Program-made: the position numbers and the translations under genes
Notes under the pieces: generated by a model
The model's input: only the letters and a program-made list of their open reading frames with translations
Told to the model about the DNA's origin: nothing
Databases searched by the model: none
Shown here: in pieces, positions 52,823 through 61,478 of the stretch
How the letters are laid out: each line of letters opens with the position of its first letter
Position numbering within the stretch: the first letter of the stretch is position 1
Source: Actinophytocola sp963727495
GTDB taxonomy: Bacteria > Actinomycetota > Actinomycetes > Mycobacteriales > Pseudonocardiaceae
Assembly (NCBI GenBank): GCA_963727495.1
Contig: CAVSGQ010000010.1
Span: 1-64,000, forward strand
Reading direction: 5' to 3'
Length of the DNA: 64,000 bases

Positions 52823-53548
52823 TCAGGCTTGGTAGTCGAACGGCGCGCCACCGGCGGGCATCCCGTTGAGGGACACGCCGCGCAGGTGCGCCCGGCCCTT
52901 GTCGACCGTGCGCAGGGTGTGTGTGAGCAGGTCACCGAACTCGGCGAGCTTGCTGTCGACGTACTCGTCGCACTCGCCGCGCTGGCGGGCGGCCTCGTCC
53001 GCGGTCGCGTCGAGGATCCGGGCCGACTCGGCGTGCGCGGCTTGCACGACGTCGGTCTGGGACACCAGCCGGGCCTGTTCGAGCCGGCCGTCCTCGACCT
53101 GGCGCTCGTAGGACTCGCGGCCGGCCTGGATCATCCGCTCCGCCTCGTCCTGGGAGCGGGCCACCAGCTCGTCGTACTTGGCCTGGCCGGCCGCGACGAC
53201 CCGGTCGGCCTGCTCCTCGGCGTCGGCGACCATGCGCTCGGCGTGCGCCCGGGCCTCCGCGACGAGCCGCTCGGCCTCCGCGCGCGCGTCCGCGACCGCC
53301 TTGTCCGCCTCGAGGTGGGCCTTGCTGACCGTCTGCTCGGCGTCGTGCTCGGCCTTGCCGACGATCTCGTCGCGGCGGTCGAGCACGTCCTGGGCATCGT
53401 CGACCTCCGCGGGCAGTGCGTCACGCACCTCGTCGAGCAGTTCGAGAATGTCCCCGCGAGGCACCACGCAGCTGGACGTCATCGGCACTCCCCTGGCCTC
53501 CTCCAGGATCGTGACGAGCTCGTCGAGCGCCTCGAACACCTTGTACAC
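52823..53548 (-). CDS. sepIVA: DivIVA-like coiled-coil cell-division protein (SepIVA-like)
   Basis: About 241 residues from GTG 53548 (YKVFEALDELVTILEEARG). Short conserved N-terminus followed by an almost continuous coiled coil of Ala/Glu/Arg-rich heptads (residues ~60-200), with no membrane segment. SepIVA in mycobacteria lies at the same position (coaD region, before yceD-rpmF-rnc) and is a divisome scaffold. Symbol given by family and synteny. Confidence 0.8.
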   Translation of the reverse strand: MYKVFEALDELVTILEEARGVPMTSSCVVPRGDILELLDEVRDALPAEVDDAQDVLDRRDEIVGKAEHDAEQTVSKAHLEADKAVADARAEAERLVAEARAHAERMVADAEEQADRVVAAGQAKYDELVARSQDEAERMIQAGRESYERQVEDGRLEQARLVSQTDVVQAAHAESARILDATADEAARQRGECDEYVDSKLAEFGDLLTHTLRTVDKGRAHLRGVSLNGMPAGGAPFDYQA

Positions 53549-53643
53549 CCCATGCCTCCTCGCCCTACCCCGGCGCATGACTCCACGGTTCAGTCTGCCG
53601 TCTCGCCCGGGGCGGGCGCGGGATGCCTGGCCTCGCTGGCGTG

Positions 53644-54387
53644 TCAGCCGTCCACGTCGAGCAGGTCGAACGTGGCGTAGTGGTCCGGGGTGTGGAAGTA
53701 CTCGCCGCCCGCGCCGGCGATCACCCGCTGGTCCCCGCTGTCCGCGCCGCTCGCGTCGGCCACCGCGTAGAGGTGGTAGTAGCCCGCGTCGCACGCCGGC
53801 AGCACGCCCTCACGGTTCTGGTACTCGATGCCGTCGTTCGGGAACGGGTAGGGCCCGCCCGCCTCGATGCGCGCCACCGCGTCGGCCACCTCGGCGGGCA
53901 GGCCCGACAGCGGCACCACGTCGATGCCGGCGGGGTCGCCGCAGGCGCCGCCGCCGAGGTCGATCAGCCGGAAGCTCGCGTAGTGGTCGCCGGTGTAGAA
54001 GTGCTCACCCCCGGAGCCGGTGACGATCCGCCGCGCGCCGCGGTCCGGGCTGCCCGGCGTCGGCACCGTGTACTCGTGGTAGTAGCCGCCGGCGCAGCCG
54101 GGCAGGATGCCCTCGCGGTTCTGGAAGACCGTGCCGTCCTGCGGGTACGGGAACGGTCCGCCCGAGGCGATCAGGTCCTCGGTGTCGCTCGCCTCCGGCG
54201 GCAGGTCACCGAGCGACACGACGTCGTAGCCGGACGTGTCGCCGCAAGCGGGCTGGGCCGGCGCCGCCGCCGCCGTCCGGGTGGCCGAGGTCGCCGCGAA
54301 CCCGGCGGTGGACAGTCCGAACACGCCGACGACCGCGATCAGCAGGGTGAGTAGCGTCTTCACGGGCCTGGATGTGACGTTGCTCAT
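53644..54387 (-). CDS. Secreted protein with two tandem guanyl-specific ribonuclease (RNase Sa-like) domains
   Basis: 247 residues with signal peptide (LLTLLIAVVGVFGLSTAGFA, cut near 31). Two ~95-residue repeats align with RNase Sa. Domain 1 (~48-145) keeps guanine-binding VFQNREG, catalytic Glu in YYHEYTV (E54), Arg in DRGARRI (R65, R69) and His in TGDHYASF (H85). Domain 2 (~152-247) keeps YQNREG and the His in PDHYATF, but E54 is Leu (YYHLYAV) and R65 is Ser. So the first domain should cleave RNA, and the second may only bind. No barstar-like inhibitor gene is seen nearby. Confidence 0.88.
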   Translation of the reverse strand: MSNVTSRPVKTLLTLLIAVVGVFGLSTAGFAATSATRTAAAAPAQPACGDTSGYDVVSLGDLPPEASDTEDLIASGGPFPYPQDGTVFQNREGILPGCAGGYYHEYTVPTPGSPDRGARRIVTGSGGEHFYTGDHYASFRLIDLGGGACGDPAGIDVVPLSGLPAEVADAVARIEAGGPYPFPNDGIEYQNREGVLPACDAGYYHLYAVADASGADSGDQRVIAGAGGEYFHTPDHYATFDLLDVDG

Positions 54388-54462
54388 TTTCCGACCGTAA
54401 CTCGACCAGGTGACATCTCAGTAGACGCCGATAGTCGGGTACGCGTCGGTTTCAATGGGGTC

Positions 54463-54924
54463 ATGCAGACGGCCACGGAGGACCTGGTCATCCGGCGCGC
54501 GACCGAGAGCGACGTGCCGGCCATCGTCGCGATGCTGGCCGACGACCCGCTCGGCGCGCGGCGGGAGTCGCCCGGCGACCCGGCCTACGCGGCGGCGTTC
54601 GCGGAGATCGACGCCGACCCGCGGCAGTTGCTCGCGGTCGCCGAGCGGGCCGGCGAGGTGGTCGGCACGCTGCAGCTCACGTTCATCCCGGGGCTGTCCC
54701 GGCGCGGCGCGAGCCGGGCGCTGATCGAGGCGGTGCGGGTGCGCTCGGACCAGCGCGGCGGCGGGCTGGGCAGGCGGCTGGCGACCTGGGCGATCGAGAT
54801 CTCCCGCGAGCGCGGCGCGGCGGTGGTCCAGCTGACCACGGACGCGAGCCGGGTCGACGCGCACCGGTTCTACGAGCGGCTCGGCTTCGTCGCGAGCCAC
54901 GTCGGGATGAAGCTGGTCTTCTAG
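54463..54924 (+). CDS. GNAT family N-acetyltransferase
   Basis: 153 residues. Motif A VRSDQRGGGLGRRLATWAI binds acetyl-CoA; VDAHRFYERLGFVASHVG ends the fold. The acceptor is unknown. It converges on coaD with seven bases between the stops. Confidence 0.9.
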   Translation: MQTATEDLVIRRATESDVPAIVAMLADDPLGARRESPGDPAYAAAFAEIDADPRQLLAVAERAGEVVGTLQLTFIPGLSRRGASRALIEAVRVRSDQRGGGLGRRLATWAIEISRERGAAVVQLTTDASRVDAHRFYERLGFVASHVGMKLVF

Positions 54925-54931
54925 GGGTTGC

Positions 54932-55432
54932 TCAGTGCGCTCCCGGCTGGTCGCCGCTGTCGGCGAGCCGCGTGAGCAGCCGCCGGTGCACGTTGTCCGG
55001 CAGCAGGTGGCCGACCTCGCCGCCGTAGGTCGCCACCTCCTTGACCAGGGAGCTGGACAGGAAGCTGTTCAATGGCTTGGTCGGCATGAACAGCGTCTCC
55101 ACCCCGGTGAGCTGCTGGTTCATCTGCGCCATCTGCAGCTCGTAGTCGAAGTCGCTGACCGCGCGCAGGCCCTTGACGATGACCCCGATGTCGTGCTGGC
55201 GGCAGTACTCCACGAGCAGCCCGTGCCACGAGTCGATGCGGACGTTGGGCAGGTGGCTGGCCGACTCGGCGAGCAGTTCCATGCGCTCGGAGACGGTGAA
55301 CAGGCCGCGCTTGTTCTTGTTGATCAGCACGGCGACGACGACCTCGTCGAACACCGCGGAAGCCCGTTCGAGGATGTCGAGGTGGCCGTTGGTCGGCGGG
55401 TCGTAGGACCCAGGACACACCGCGCGCCTCAT
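54932..55432 (-). CDS. coaD: Phosphopantetheine adenylyltransferase
   Basis: 166 residues. RRAVCPGSYDPPTNGHLDI (T/H-x-G-H nucleotidyl motif), VGVIVKGLRAVSDFDYELQM and the C-terminal SSSLVKEVA. Makes dephospho-CoA, essential. ATG 55432; conserved neighbour of rsmD. Confidence 0.97.
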   Translation of the reverse strand: MRRAVCPGSYDPPTNGHLDILERASAVFDEVVVAVLINKNKRGLFTVSERMELLAESASHLPNVRIDSWHGLLVEYCRQHDIGVIVKGLRAVSDFDYELQMAQMNQQLTGVETLFMPTKPLNSFLSSSLVKEVATYGGEVGHLLPDNVHRRLLTRLADSGDQPGAH

Positions 55433-55486
55433 GGGGGCGGACCGTATCAGCAGCGGGCGGGCCCGACCTGCCGACGGTGTCGCTGA

Positions 55487-56032
55487 TCACTCCACCGTGG
55501 CCCAGTGCAGCTCGGTGTCGCCGTAGCGGCGGATCCGGCCGGGCGCCCACCCCGCGGGCCAGCCGGGCGGCCCGGACCGGGCGGCGCGCTCGACGATCAC
55601 CACGGACCCGGGCGCGACCCAGCCGCCGGCGGCGAGCGCGGCGAGGTCGGGGCCGGGGTCGAGCGCGTACGGCGGGTCCGCCAGGACGAGGTCGAACGGC
55701 TCGCCCGCCGGCGCGGCGAGCACGGTCGCGACGCGTCCGGGCCGGACCGTGGCGCCCGCCAGGCCCACCGTCGCGACGTTCCCGCGCAGCACCGCGAGCG
55801 CGCCCGCGTCGGACTCGACCAGGACCGCGGCGTGCGCGCCCCGGGACAGCGCCTCGAGGCCGAGCGCGCCGGTGCCTGCGTAGAGGTCCAGCACGCGAGC
55901 GCCGTCGAGGTCCACGGCGGCCTCGATCGCGCTGAACAGCGCCTCGCGCACCCGGTCGGACGTGGGGCGGGTGCCGCGCTTCGGCACGGCGAGCCGCCGC
56001 CCGCCCGCGGTCCCGGCCACGATCCTCGTCAC
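55487..56032 (-). CDS. rsmD: 16S rRNA (guanine966-N2)-methyltransferase RsmD
   Basis: 181 residues, GTG 56032. TRIVAGTAGGRRL, DRVREALFSAIE, VLDLYAGTGALGLEALSRG (SAM site), and the catalytic DPPY in LVLADPPYAL. Methylates G966 in late 30S assembly. Precedes coaD; the next backbone gene pyc is 6.5 kb away. Confidence 0.95.
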   Translation of the reverse strand: MTRIVAGTAGGRRLAVPKRGTRPTSDRVREALFSAIEAAVDLDGARVLDLYAGTGALGLEALSRGAHAAVLVESDAGALAVLRGNVATVGLAGATVRPGRVATVLAAPAGEPFDLVLADPPYALDPGPDLAALAAGGWVAPGSVVIVERAARSGPPGWPAGWAPGRIRRYGDTELHWATVE

Positions 56033-56147
56033 CGGACCATCGTGACGCAGCGAACTGTGATCAGGGTGCGCACCCCCGGCGGGGCGATTTCGCGTAGGCT
56101 CGCTCTTCCCAACTTTCCACTCGCAGGCAACACCGGGGAGCGGCTGG

Positions 56148-58277
56148 GTGTCGCACACCTCTGTCAGGCAGGCCGAGATCGCGGTCGAGCAGGCGCACGT
56201 CGACGTCGTGTACGCGCGGGTCGAGGAGATGCGCGCGGAGGCGCGGGACATGCGCCGCCGGGGCGACCAGCTGGCGCACGGCGCACGCAACGAGGCCATC
56301 TTCGAGCAGGCCTCGATGCTGTTCGAACGCGACGTGATGGTGCGCCACGCCAACCAGATCCTGCGCAGCCTCGACGCGGAGCACGAGGGCCTCGTGTTCG
56401 GCCGGCTGGACAGCCTCGCGGACGACGCCCCCGGCACCGAGACCATGTACGTGGGCCGGCTCGGCATCCGGGACGTCAACTTCGACAACCTGGTGACCGA
56501 CTGGCGCGCCCCCGCGGCGGCGCCGTTCTACCAGGCCACGGCCGAGCAGCCGATGAACGTGGTGCGCCGCCGGGTCATCCGCTCGTCCGGACAGTCCGTT
56601 GTGGACATCGACGACGACCTGCTCGCCCCGGACAAGCGGCCGGAGGGTATGGCGGTGGTCGGCGAGGGCGCGCTGATGGCCTCGCTGACCCGCGCCCGCG
56701 GCGACAAGATGCGCGACATCGTCGCCACCATCCAGAAGGAGCAGGACGAGGCGATCCGGGCGCCGTGGCGGGGCATCACCGAGATCACCGGCGGGCCGGG
56801 CACCGGCAAGACGGCGGTGGCGCTGCACCGCGTCGCGTACCTGCTCTACCGGGACCGGCGGCGGATGGGCGGCTCCGGGGTCCTGGTGATCGGCCCGTCC
56901 TCGGCGTTCACGTCCTACATCTCGCGGGTGCTGCCGTCGATGGGCGAGGACACCGTCGAGCTGCGCTCGCTGGGCGAGGTGCTCGACGGGGTCGCCGCCG
57001 CCCGGCACGACCCGCCGGAGGTGGCCAGGATCAAGGGCTCGCTGCGGATGCGGCGGGTGCTCAAGCGGGCGCTGCGCGCGGCGCCGCCGGGCGCGCCGGA
57101 GGAGCTGCGGATCACCTACCGCGGCGAGGTGCTGAAGCTGAACGCACGGGAGCTGGCGAAGGTGCGGCGGGCCGTGCACGGCGCGGGGCGGCCGCCGAAC
57201 CAGTCGCGGGTGGACGCGGCGGAGGCGCTGCTGGAGGCGCTGTGGAGGCAGGCCGAGGACCGGCCCGGCATGGACCACGACGAGCTGGTCACCGCGCTCG
57301 GCGAGCGGATCGACTTCCACCGGTTCGTGGTCGTGTGGTGGCCGATCCTGACCGCGGGCGAGGTGCTGTCCTGGTTCGGCGACCGCGCGCGGCTCGCCGC
57401 GGCGGCGGGGCGGGCGCTGTCGGCGCACGAGATCGACCTGCTGTCGGCGTCGTGGGCGGCGCCGGAGTCGTCCGGTCCGGCGGTCGCCGACGTGGCGCTG
57501 CTGGACGAGCTTCGGATGCTGCTCGGCCCGCCGCCGCGGCGGCACCGGCGGCGGGTCGCCCGGGCGGCCGCGGAGCTGGCGGCGTGGGGTGTCGACTCGC
57601 CGGCCTACCGGCGGGCCGAGCACTACGACGAGTACTCGCACATCGTCGTCGACGAGGCGCAGGACCTCTCACCGATGCAGTGGCGGATGGTCGCGCGGCG
57701 CGGGAAGTACGCGAGCTGGACGATCGTCGGCGACCCCGTGCAGAGCTCGTGGCCCGACCCTGCGGAGGCGGAGTCGGCGCGCGCGTCGGCGCTGGGCCCG
57801 CGCACCACGCGCCGGCGCTTCACGCTGGCCACGAACTACCGCAACTCGGCGGAGATCTTCGAGCTGGCGGCCCGGGTGGTCGGCCACGTGGCGACCGCGG
57901 ACCAGCTGCCCACGGCGGTGCGCAGCACGGGCGTGAAGCCCGCCATCCGCGCGCTGTCCGCGGCCGAGCTGCCCGCGGCGGTGCGCGCCGCGGCCCGCGA
58001 GCTGCTGTCCGACGTGGACGGCACGGTCGGGGTGATCACCGCGACCGGCCGGCTCGCAGGGATCCGCGCCGTGATGTCCGAAGTGGACGATCCGAGGCTG
58101 GCCGTGGTGGACGGCGTGGAGGCCAAGGGCCTGGAGTACGACGGCGTGGTGCTGGTCGAGCCCGGCGAGCTGATCACCGAGTCGACGACCGGCCCGCGGA
58201 CGCTGTACGTGGCGCTGACCCGCGCGACCCAGCGGCTGACGGTGCTGACCACCGACCCCTCCTGGCCGGGCGACTGA
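56148..58277 (+). CDS. helR: HelD/HelR-type UvrD-like motor ATPase acting on RNA polymerase
   Basis: 709 residues. N-terminal coiled coil (residues 1-60), Walker A ITGGPGTGKTAVALHRVAYL, Walker B in HIVVDEAQDLSPMQW, GDPVQSSWP, ATNYRNSAEIF, and C-terminal LYVALTRATQRL. HelD-like proteins recycle stalled RNA polymerase; some, HelR, displace rifamycins. No rifamycin-associated element is seen upstream. GTG 56148. Alone in its orientation block. Confidence 0.85.
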   Translation: MSHTSVRQAEIAVEQAHVDVVYARVEEMRAEARDMRRRGDQLAHGARNEAIFEQASMLFERDVMVRHANQILRSLDAEHEGLVFGRLDSLADDAPGTETMYVGRLGIRDVNFDNLVTDWRAPAAAPFYQATAEQPMNVVRRRVIRSSGQSVVDIDDDLLAPDKRPEGMAVVGEGALMASLTRARGDKMRDIVATIQKEQDEAIRAPWRGITEITGGPGTGKTAVALHRVAYLLYRDRRRMGGSGVLVIGPSSAFTSYISRVLPSMGEDTVELRSLGEVLDGVAAARHDPPEVARIKGSLRMRRVLKRALRAAPPGAPEELRITYRGEVLKLNARELAKVRRAVHGAGRPPNQSRVDAAEALLEALWRQAEDRPGMDHDELVTALGERIDFHRFVVVWWPILTAGEVLSWFGDRARLAAAAGRALSAHEIDLLSASWAAPESSGPAVADVALLDELRMLLGPPPRRHRRRVARAAAELAAWGVDSPAYRRAEHYDEYSHIVVDEAQDLSPMQWRMVARRGKYASWTIVGDPVQSSWPDPAEAESARASALGPRTTRRRFTLATNYRNSAEIFELAARVVGHVATADQLPTAVRSTGVKPAIRALSAAELPAAVRAAARELLSDVDGTVGVITATGRLAGIRAVMSEVDDPRLAVVDGVEAKGLEYDGVVLVEPGELITESTTGPRTLYVALTRATQRLTVLTTDPSWPGD

Positions 58278-58380
58278 GCTCGCCGAAACCTTCCTCGCCT
58301 CCGTGTCGAGTCGCCGCGGGCCGCTCCGACCGGTGTGTGACAGGCTGCCCGGCAGGGGCGCCGCGGTGAGGGAGGTTCCG

Positions 58381-59172
58381 GTGGAGAAGGTGGAGTCGGC
58401 CGACGGTACGGCCATCGCGTTCGACAGGTTCGGCAGCGGGGCACCGGTGGTGCTCGTCGACGGGGCGTTCGGGAACCGGGGGTTCCCCAGCGCCGTCGCG
58501 GACGGGCTCGCCCGGCACTTCACCGTCCTGCGCTACGACCGGCGGGGGCGCCACGACAGCGGGGACGCACCGGACTACGCCCCCGAGCGGGAGATCGAGG
58601 ACCTCGCCGCCGTGGTCGCGGCCGCCGGCGGGCGGCCCGCGGTCTTCGGGATGTCGTCGGGCGCCTGCCTCGCGCTCGACGCGGCCGAGCACGGCGTGCC
58701 CATGAGCCGGCTGGCGCTCTACGAGCCGCCGTTCCTCGTGGACGACACGCGGGCGCCGGTTCCGCGGGACTACGTGGACACGATCAACCGGATGGTCGCC
58801 GAGGGGCGGCGCGGGGACGCGGTCGAGTTCGTCCTCACCACGGCCGTCGAGGTGCCGGCCGAGGTCGTCGCGCAGATCCGGACGCACGACCCCAACTGGC
58901 CCGCCATGGAGGCGCTCGCCCACACCCTCGCCTACGACGGGGTGTTCATCGGCGAGCTGATGCGCGGGCGGCCGCTGCCGGCGCAGCGCTGGGCGAACGT
59001 GACGCTGCCGACCCTGGTCATCGACGGCGACGCCAGCCCCGGGTGGGCGCGCAACGGTGTCGCCGCCCTGGCCCGGATCCTGCCCGCCGCACGCCGTGCC
59101 TCGCTGCCCGGCCAGACCCACGACGTCGACGCCGGCGTCCTCGTCCCCGTCCTCGTCGACTTCCTCAGCTGA
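58381..59172 (+). CDS. Alpha/beta hydrolase
   Basis: 263 residues from GTG 58381, five bases after GGAGG. Fold motifs VVLVDGAFG, nucleophile elbow GMSSGAC, an acidic residue in VIDGDAS, and His in GQTHDVD. Substrate unknown. Converges with the methyltransferase, an 8-base overlap. Confidence 0.87.
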   Translation: MEKVESADGTAIAFDRFGSGAPVVLVDGAFGNRGFPSAVADGLARHFTVLRYDRRGRHDSGDAPDYAPEREIEDLAAVVAAAGGRPAVFGMSSGACLALDAAEHGVPMSRLALYEPPFLVDDTRAPVPRDYVDTINRMVAEGRRGDAVEFVLTTAVEVPAEVVAQIRTHDPNWPAMEALAHTLAYDGVFIGELMRGRPLPAQRWANVTLPTLVIDGDASPGWARNGVAALARILPAARRASLPGQTHDVDAGVLVPVLVDFLS

Positions 59173-59989
59173 CCACGGCGTAGGCCAGCACCGACAACCG
59201 GCACGGCCGCAGCGAGTCGGTGCGCCGCCACAGGCCGGCGGGCACCGACTCGCGCTGGCCGACCGCGCGCACCCGGCCGAACCCGTGCCGGCGCAGCAAC
59301 CCGGCCATGTCCGATGTGGACAGGTAGCTGCGCCACGGCTCGCCGCGCTCGGCCGCCATGGCCGCGACCGCCTCGACGTAGGCGTCGCCGGCCGCGTCCC
59401 GGTCCCCCGCGGGCAGCATGTGGTCGACGACGAGCTCGGTGCCGGGGGCGAACCCGCCGACCACCGAGAGCACCTGCTCGATGGCCGGCACGTCGAGGTA
59501 CATCGACACGCCCAGCCAGCCGACCACCGACGGCCGCGACCGGTCGAACCCGGCGCCGAGCAGGCGATCGAGCAGTCCGTCCGTCTCGAAATCGACGGGA
59601 ACATAGGTCACGGAAGCGGCCGGTGCGACCGATTTCTTGTATTCCTGAGTGGCCGGGTGATCGACCTCGAACACCCGGACCGACCCGGCCAGCGGCGAGC
59701 GGTGGCCGAAGGAGTCGAGCCCGGCGCCGAGCAGCACGTACTGGTCCACGCCGCGCCCGGCGGCCGCGGCGAGCCGGTCCTCGGTGAACCGGGTCCTGGC
59801 CGTGACCTGCGCACGAGCCGACGACAGCACCGGATGGCCGCCGTGCAGACGGTGGTAGTCGATCAGTTCGCCGGCCCGCGGGCCGAGCAGGCGGGCGGCG
59901 ACGGGATCCTCGAGCAGGTAGGGCGGCTGGTCGACGAGAAGGTGGGCGGCGCGCGCGGCGGCCGCCGTGAGAGCGGTCTCGGAAATCAC
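59165..59989 (-). CDS. SAM-dependent methyltransferase, LCM/PPM1-type class I
   Basis: 274 residues from GTG 59989. SAM-binding QYVLLGAGLDSFGHR, VFEVDHPATQEYKK, and VVGWLGVSMYLD are typical of leucine carboxyl methyltransferase-like small-molecule or O-methyltransferases. No partner is evident. Transcribed from the AT-rich promoter at 59990-60069. Confidence 0.87.
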   Translation of the reverse strand: MISETALTAAAARAAHLLVDQPPYLLEDPVAARLLGPRAGELIDYHRLHGGHPVLSSARAQVTARTRFTEDRLAAAAGRGVDQYVLLGAGLDSFGHRSPLAGSVRVFEVDHPATQEYKKSVAPAASVTYVPVDFETDGLLDRLLGAGFDRSRPSVVGWLGVSMYLDVPAIEQVLSVVGGFAPGTELVVDHMLPAGDRDAAGDAYVEAVAAMAAERGEPWRSYLSTSDMAGLLRRHGFGRVRAVGQRESVPAGLWRRTDSLRPCRLSVLAYAVVS

Positions 59990-60069
59990 GTCGCGAATAC
60001 TACCGAGGGATTTTCCAACTATATCACAAAAAGGAAAATAACGAAAGATCGCGGAAATAACGAAACAGT
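59990..60069 (-). promoter_or_regulatory. AT-rich promoter with direct repeats for the methyltransferase gene
   Basis: An 80-base stretch visibly rich in A/T between two genes. Near-identical repeats GGAAAATAACGAAA (60033-60046) and GGAAATAACGAAA (60053-60065) read on the plus strand, and a -10-like TATAGT on the minus (60023-60018). The repeats may bind a regulator. Confidence 0.5.
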
Positions 60070-60672
60070 TCAGGAATGCCGGCGCGCGGCGTACGCACGG
60101 ACCTTGGCCCGGTTGCCGCACGACGCCATGCTGCACCACACCCGCCGCCCGCGCGGATCGAGGAACAGCCACCCGCAGCCGTGGCCGGGACACGCCCGCA
60201 CGGCCGTCCGCTCCGCACGGCCGAGCAGGTCCACGGCGGCGAGCGCGACCGCGTGCAGCGGCAGCCGCAGGTCGCCGCCCGGCGGGAGCCGGAAGGTCGC
60301 CGAGCCGTCCGGCGCGAACGTCAGGCGGCGCACGGCGTTCGCCTCGTCGGCCCGCGCGGCGACCTCGGCGGCATCGGCGGGCGTCGCGCCGCCGGCCAGC
60401 ACCCGGTAGAGCGCGCCCCGCAAGGAGCGCACGTCGGCGAGCACGCCCGCGGCCCGCGCGGTGCCCGCCCGCGCGCGCAGCGGCGCCGCCGAGTCGACCA
60501 GCCCGGTGAACTCGGCCCACGCCGCGAACGTGTCGTACCCGGCGAACCAGTCGTGGCGCACCTCGTCGGCCCAGCCCGCGACCGTGTTGCACAGTTCGAG
60601 CGCCGGGTGCCCGGCGACCGGCTTGGGCAGCCGGACGTCACCGACCATGACCGCGTACGGGGGGAGCGTCAT
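60070..60672 (-). CDS. CGNR zinc-finger/ABATE domain transcriptional regulator
   Basis: 200 residues. N-terminal ABATE region (GHPALELCNTVAGW), C-terminal zinc finger CPGHGCGWLFLD..WCSMASCGNRAKVRAYAARR with the CGNR signature. Believed to be stress-associated DNA-binding proteins. ATG 60672. Downstream of a palindrome at 60718-60733. Confidence 0.9.
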   Translation of the reverse strand: MTLPPYAVMVGDVRLPKPVAGHPALELCNTVAGWADEVRHDWFAGYDTFAAWAEFTGLVDSAAPLRARAGTARAAGVLADVRSLRGALYRVLAGGATPADAAEVAARADEANAVRRLTFAPDGSATFRLPPGGDLRLPLHAVALAAVDLLGRAERTAVRACPGHGCGWLFLDPRGRRVWCSMASCGNRAKVRAYAARRHS

Positions 60673-60717
60673 GCCGGCCTCCCTTGACAGCTCGCTCGGC
60701 TAACCACTTGAATCCAA

Positions 60718-60733
60718 TCTACCGGTTAGTAGA
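60718..60733. promoter_or_regulatory. Palindromic site upstream of the CGNR gene
   Basis: TCTAC-CGGTTA-GTAGA is a 16-base dyad; CTAACC (60700-60705) and GGTTAG (60724-60729) add an overlapping larger dyad. 45 bases upstream of the CGNR start; likely operator, binder unknown. Confidence 0.4.
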
Positions 60734-60775
60734 TGTGGACGCGGCCGACGAGGGGCCGGCCGTCGTCCATTCCGG

Positions 60776-61420
60776 TCACCGCGACGGGAGCACGGAGTCC
60801 AGGAAGTGCACCGCGCGCTCGATCAGCTCGTCCGGCGTGGTGCACGACAGCTCGCCACGGTGGTCGAGCTGGCCGTCGATGGCCAGCGACGCGAGGCCGT
60901 GCCCGAAGGCCCACAACGACACCGCGAGACCGTCCGGGTCGGATGCGTCGCACTCCCCCACGACGTCGATGAGCACCCCGAAGGCCGCGTCCCCCGCGGC
61001 GCGCGCGTCCGGGTGCTTGTCCGGCTGGGACAGTTCCGGGCGGAACATCAGCTGGAAGTACGCCTTGTGCCGGCGGGCGAAGCCGACGTAGGCCACGACC
61101 ATCGACACCAGCGCCGCACGCGCGTCGCCCGCCCGCGACCGCGCCTCCCGCAGGTCCTGCGCCAGCCGCTCGAACCCGCGCGTCGAGATCGCCGCGAGCA
61201 GCGCGGCGCGGTCCGGGAAGTGGTGGTACGGCGCGCCCGGGCTCACCCCGGCCTCGCGCGCGACCCGGCGCAGGCTGACCGCGCCGAGCCCCTCGCTCTC
61301 GATCAGCCGGACGCACGCCTCGAGCAACTCCGCGCGCAGCGAACCGTGGTGGTAGCTGCTGCGCCTGCGCTCGGCCTCCGGCATCGGCCGAGCGTATGTG
61401 ACCCGTTTCTTGACGACCAT
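60776..61420 (-). CDS. TetR family transcriptional regulator
   Basis: 214 residues. HTH region (SLRAELLEACVRLIESEG, SLRRVAREAGVSPGAPYHHF) and a C-terminal TetR_C domain of the WHG type. Start ATG 61420 fits a near-leaderless transcript from -10 TATAGT at 61436-61431; ATG 61384 is the alternative. Likely represses the divergent reductase gene through the operator 61439-61457. Confidence 0.9.
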   Translation of the reverse strand: MVVKKRVTYARPMPEAERRRSSYHHGSLRAELLEACVRLIESEGLGAVSLRRVAREAGVSPGAPYHHFPDRAALLAAISTRGFERLAQDLREARSRAGDARAALVSMVVAYVGFARRHKAYFQLMFRPELSQPDKHPDARAAGDAAFGVLIDVVGECDASDPDGLAVSLWAFGHGLASLAIDGQLDHRGELSCTTPDELIERAVHFLDSVLPSR

Positions 61421-61438
61421 CGCAGCACCGACTATACA
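61410..61438 (+). promoter_or_regulatory. Sigma-70-type promoter of the SDR gene
   Basis: TTGACG (61410-61415), a 17-base spacer and TATACA (61433-61438) form a near-consensus promoter facing the reductase. A start site near 61445 would lie within the operator 61439-61457. Confidence 0.7.
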
Positions 61439-61457
61439 GTGTTTAGATTCTAATCAC
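61439..61457. promoter_or_regulatory. 19-bp palindromic operator between tetR and the SDR gene
   Basis: GTGTTTAGATTCTAATCAC is symmetric at 8 of 9 base-pair positions around 61448. It overlaps both divergent transcription initiation regions, an ideal TetR operator. Confidence 0.65.
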
Positions 61458-61478
61458 CGCTTAGTTCGGGAGTTCGAG

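Noticed and set aside
56033..56147. Rifamycin-associated element upstream of the HelR-like gene
   Set aside because: No inverted repeat resembling the element was found in this gap.
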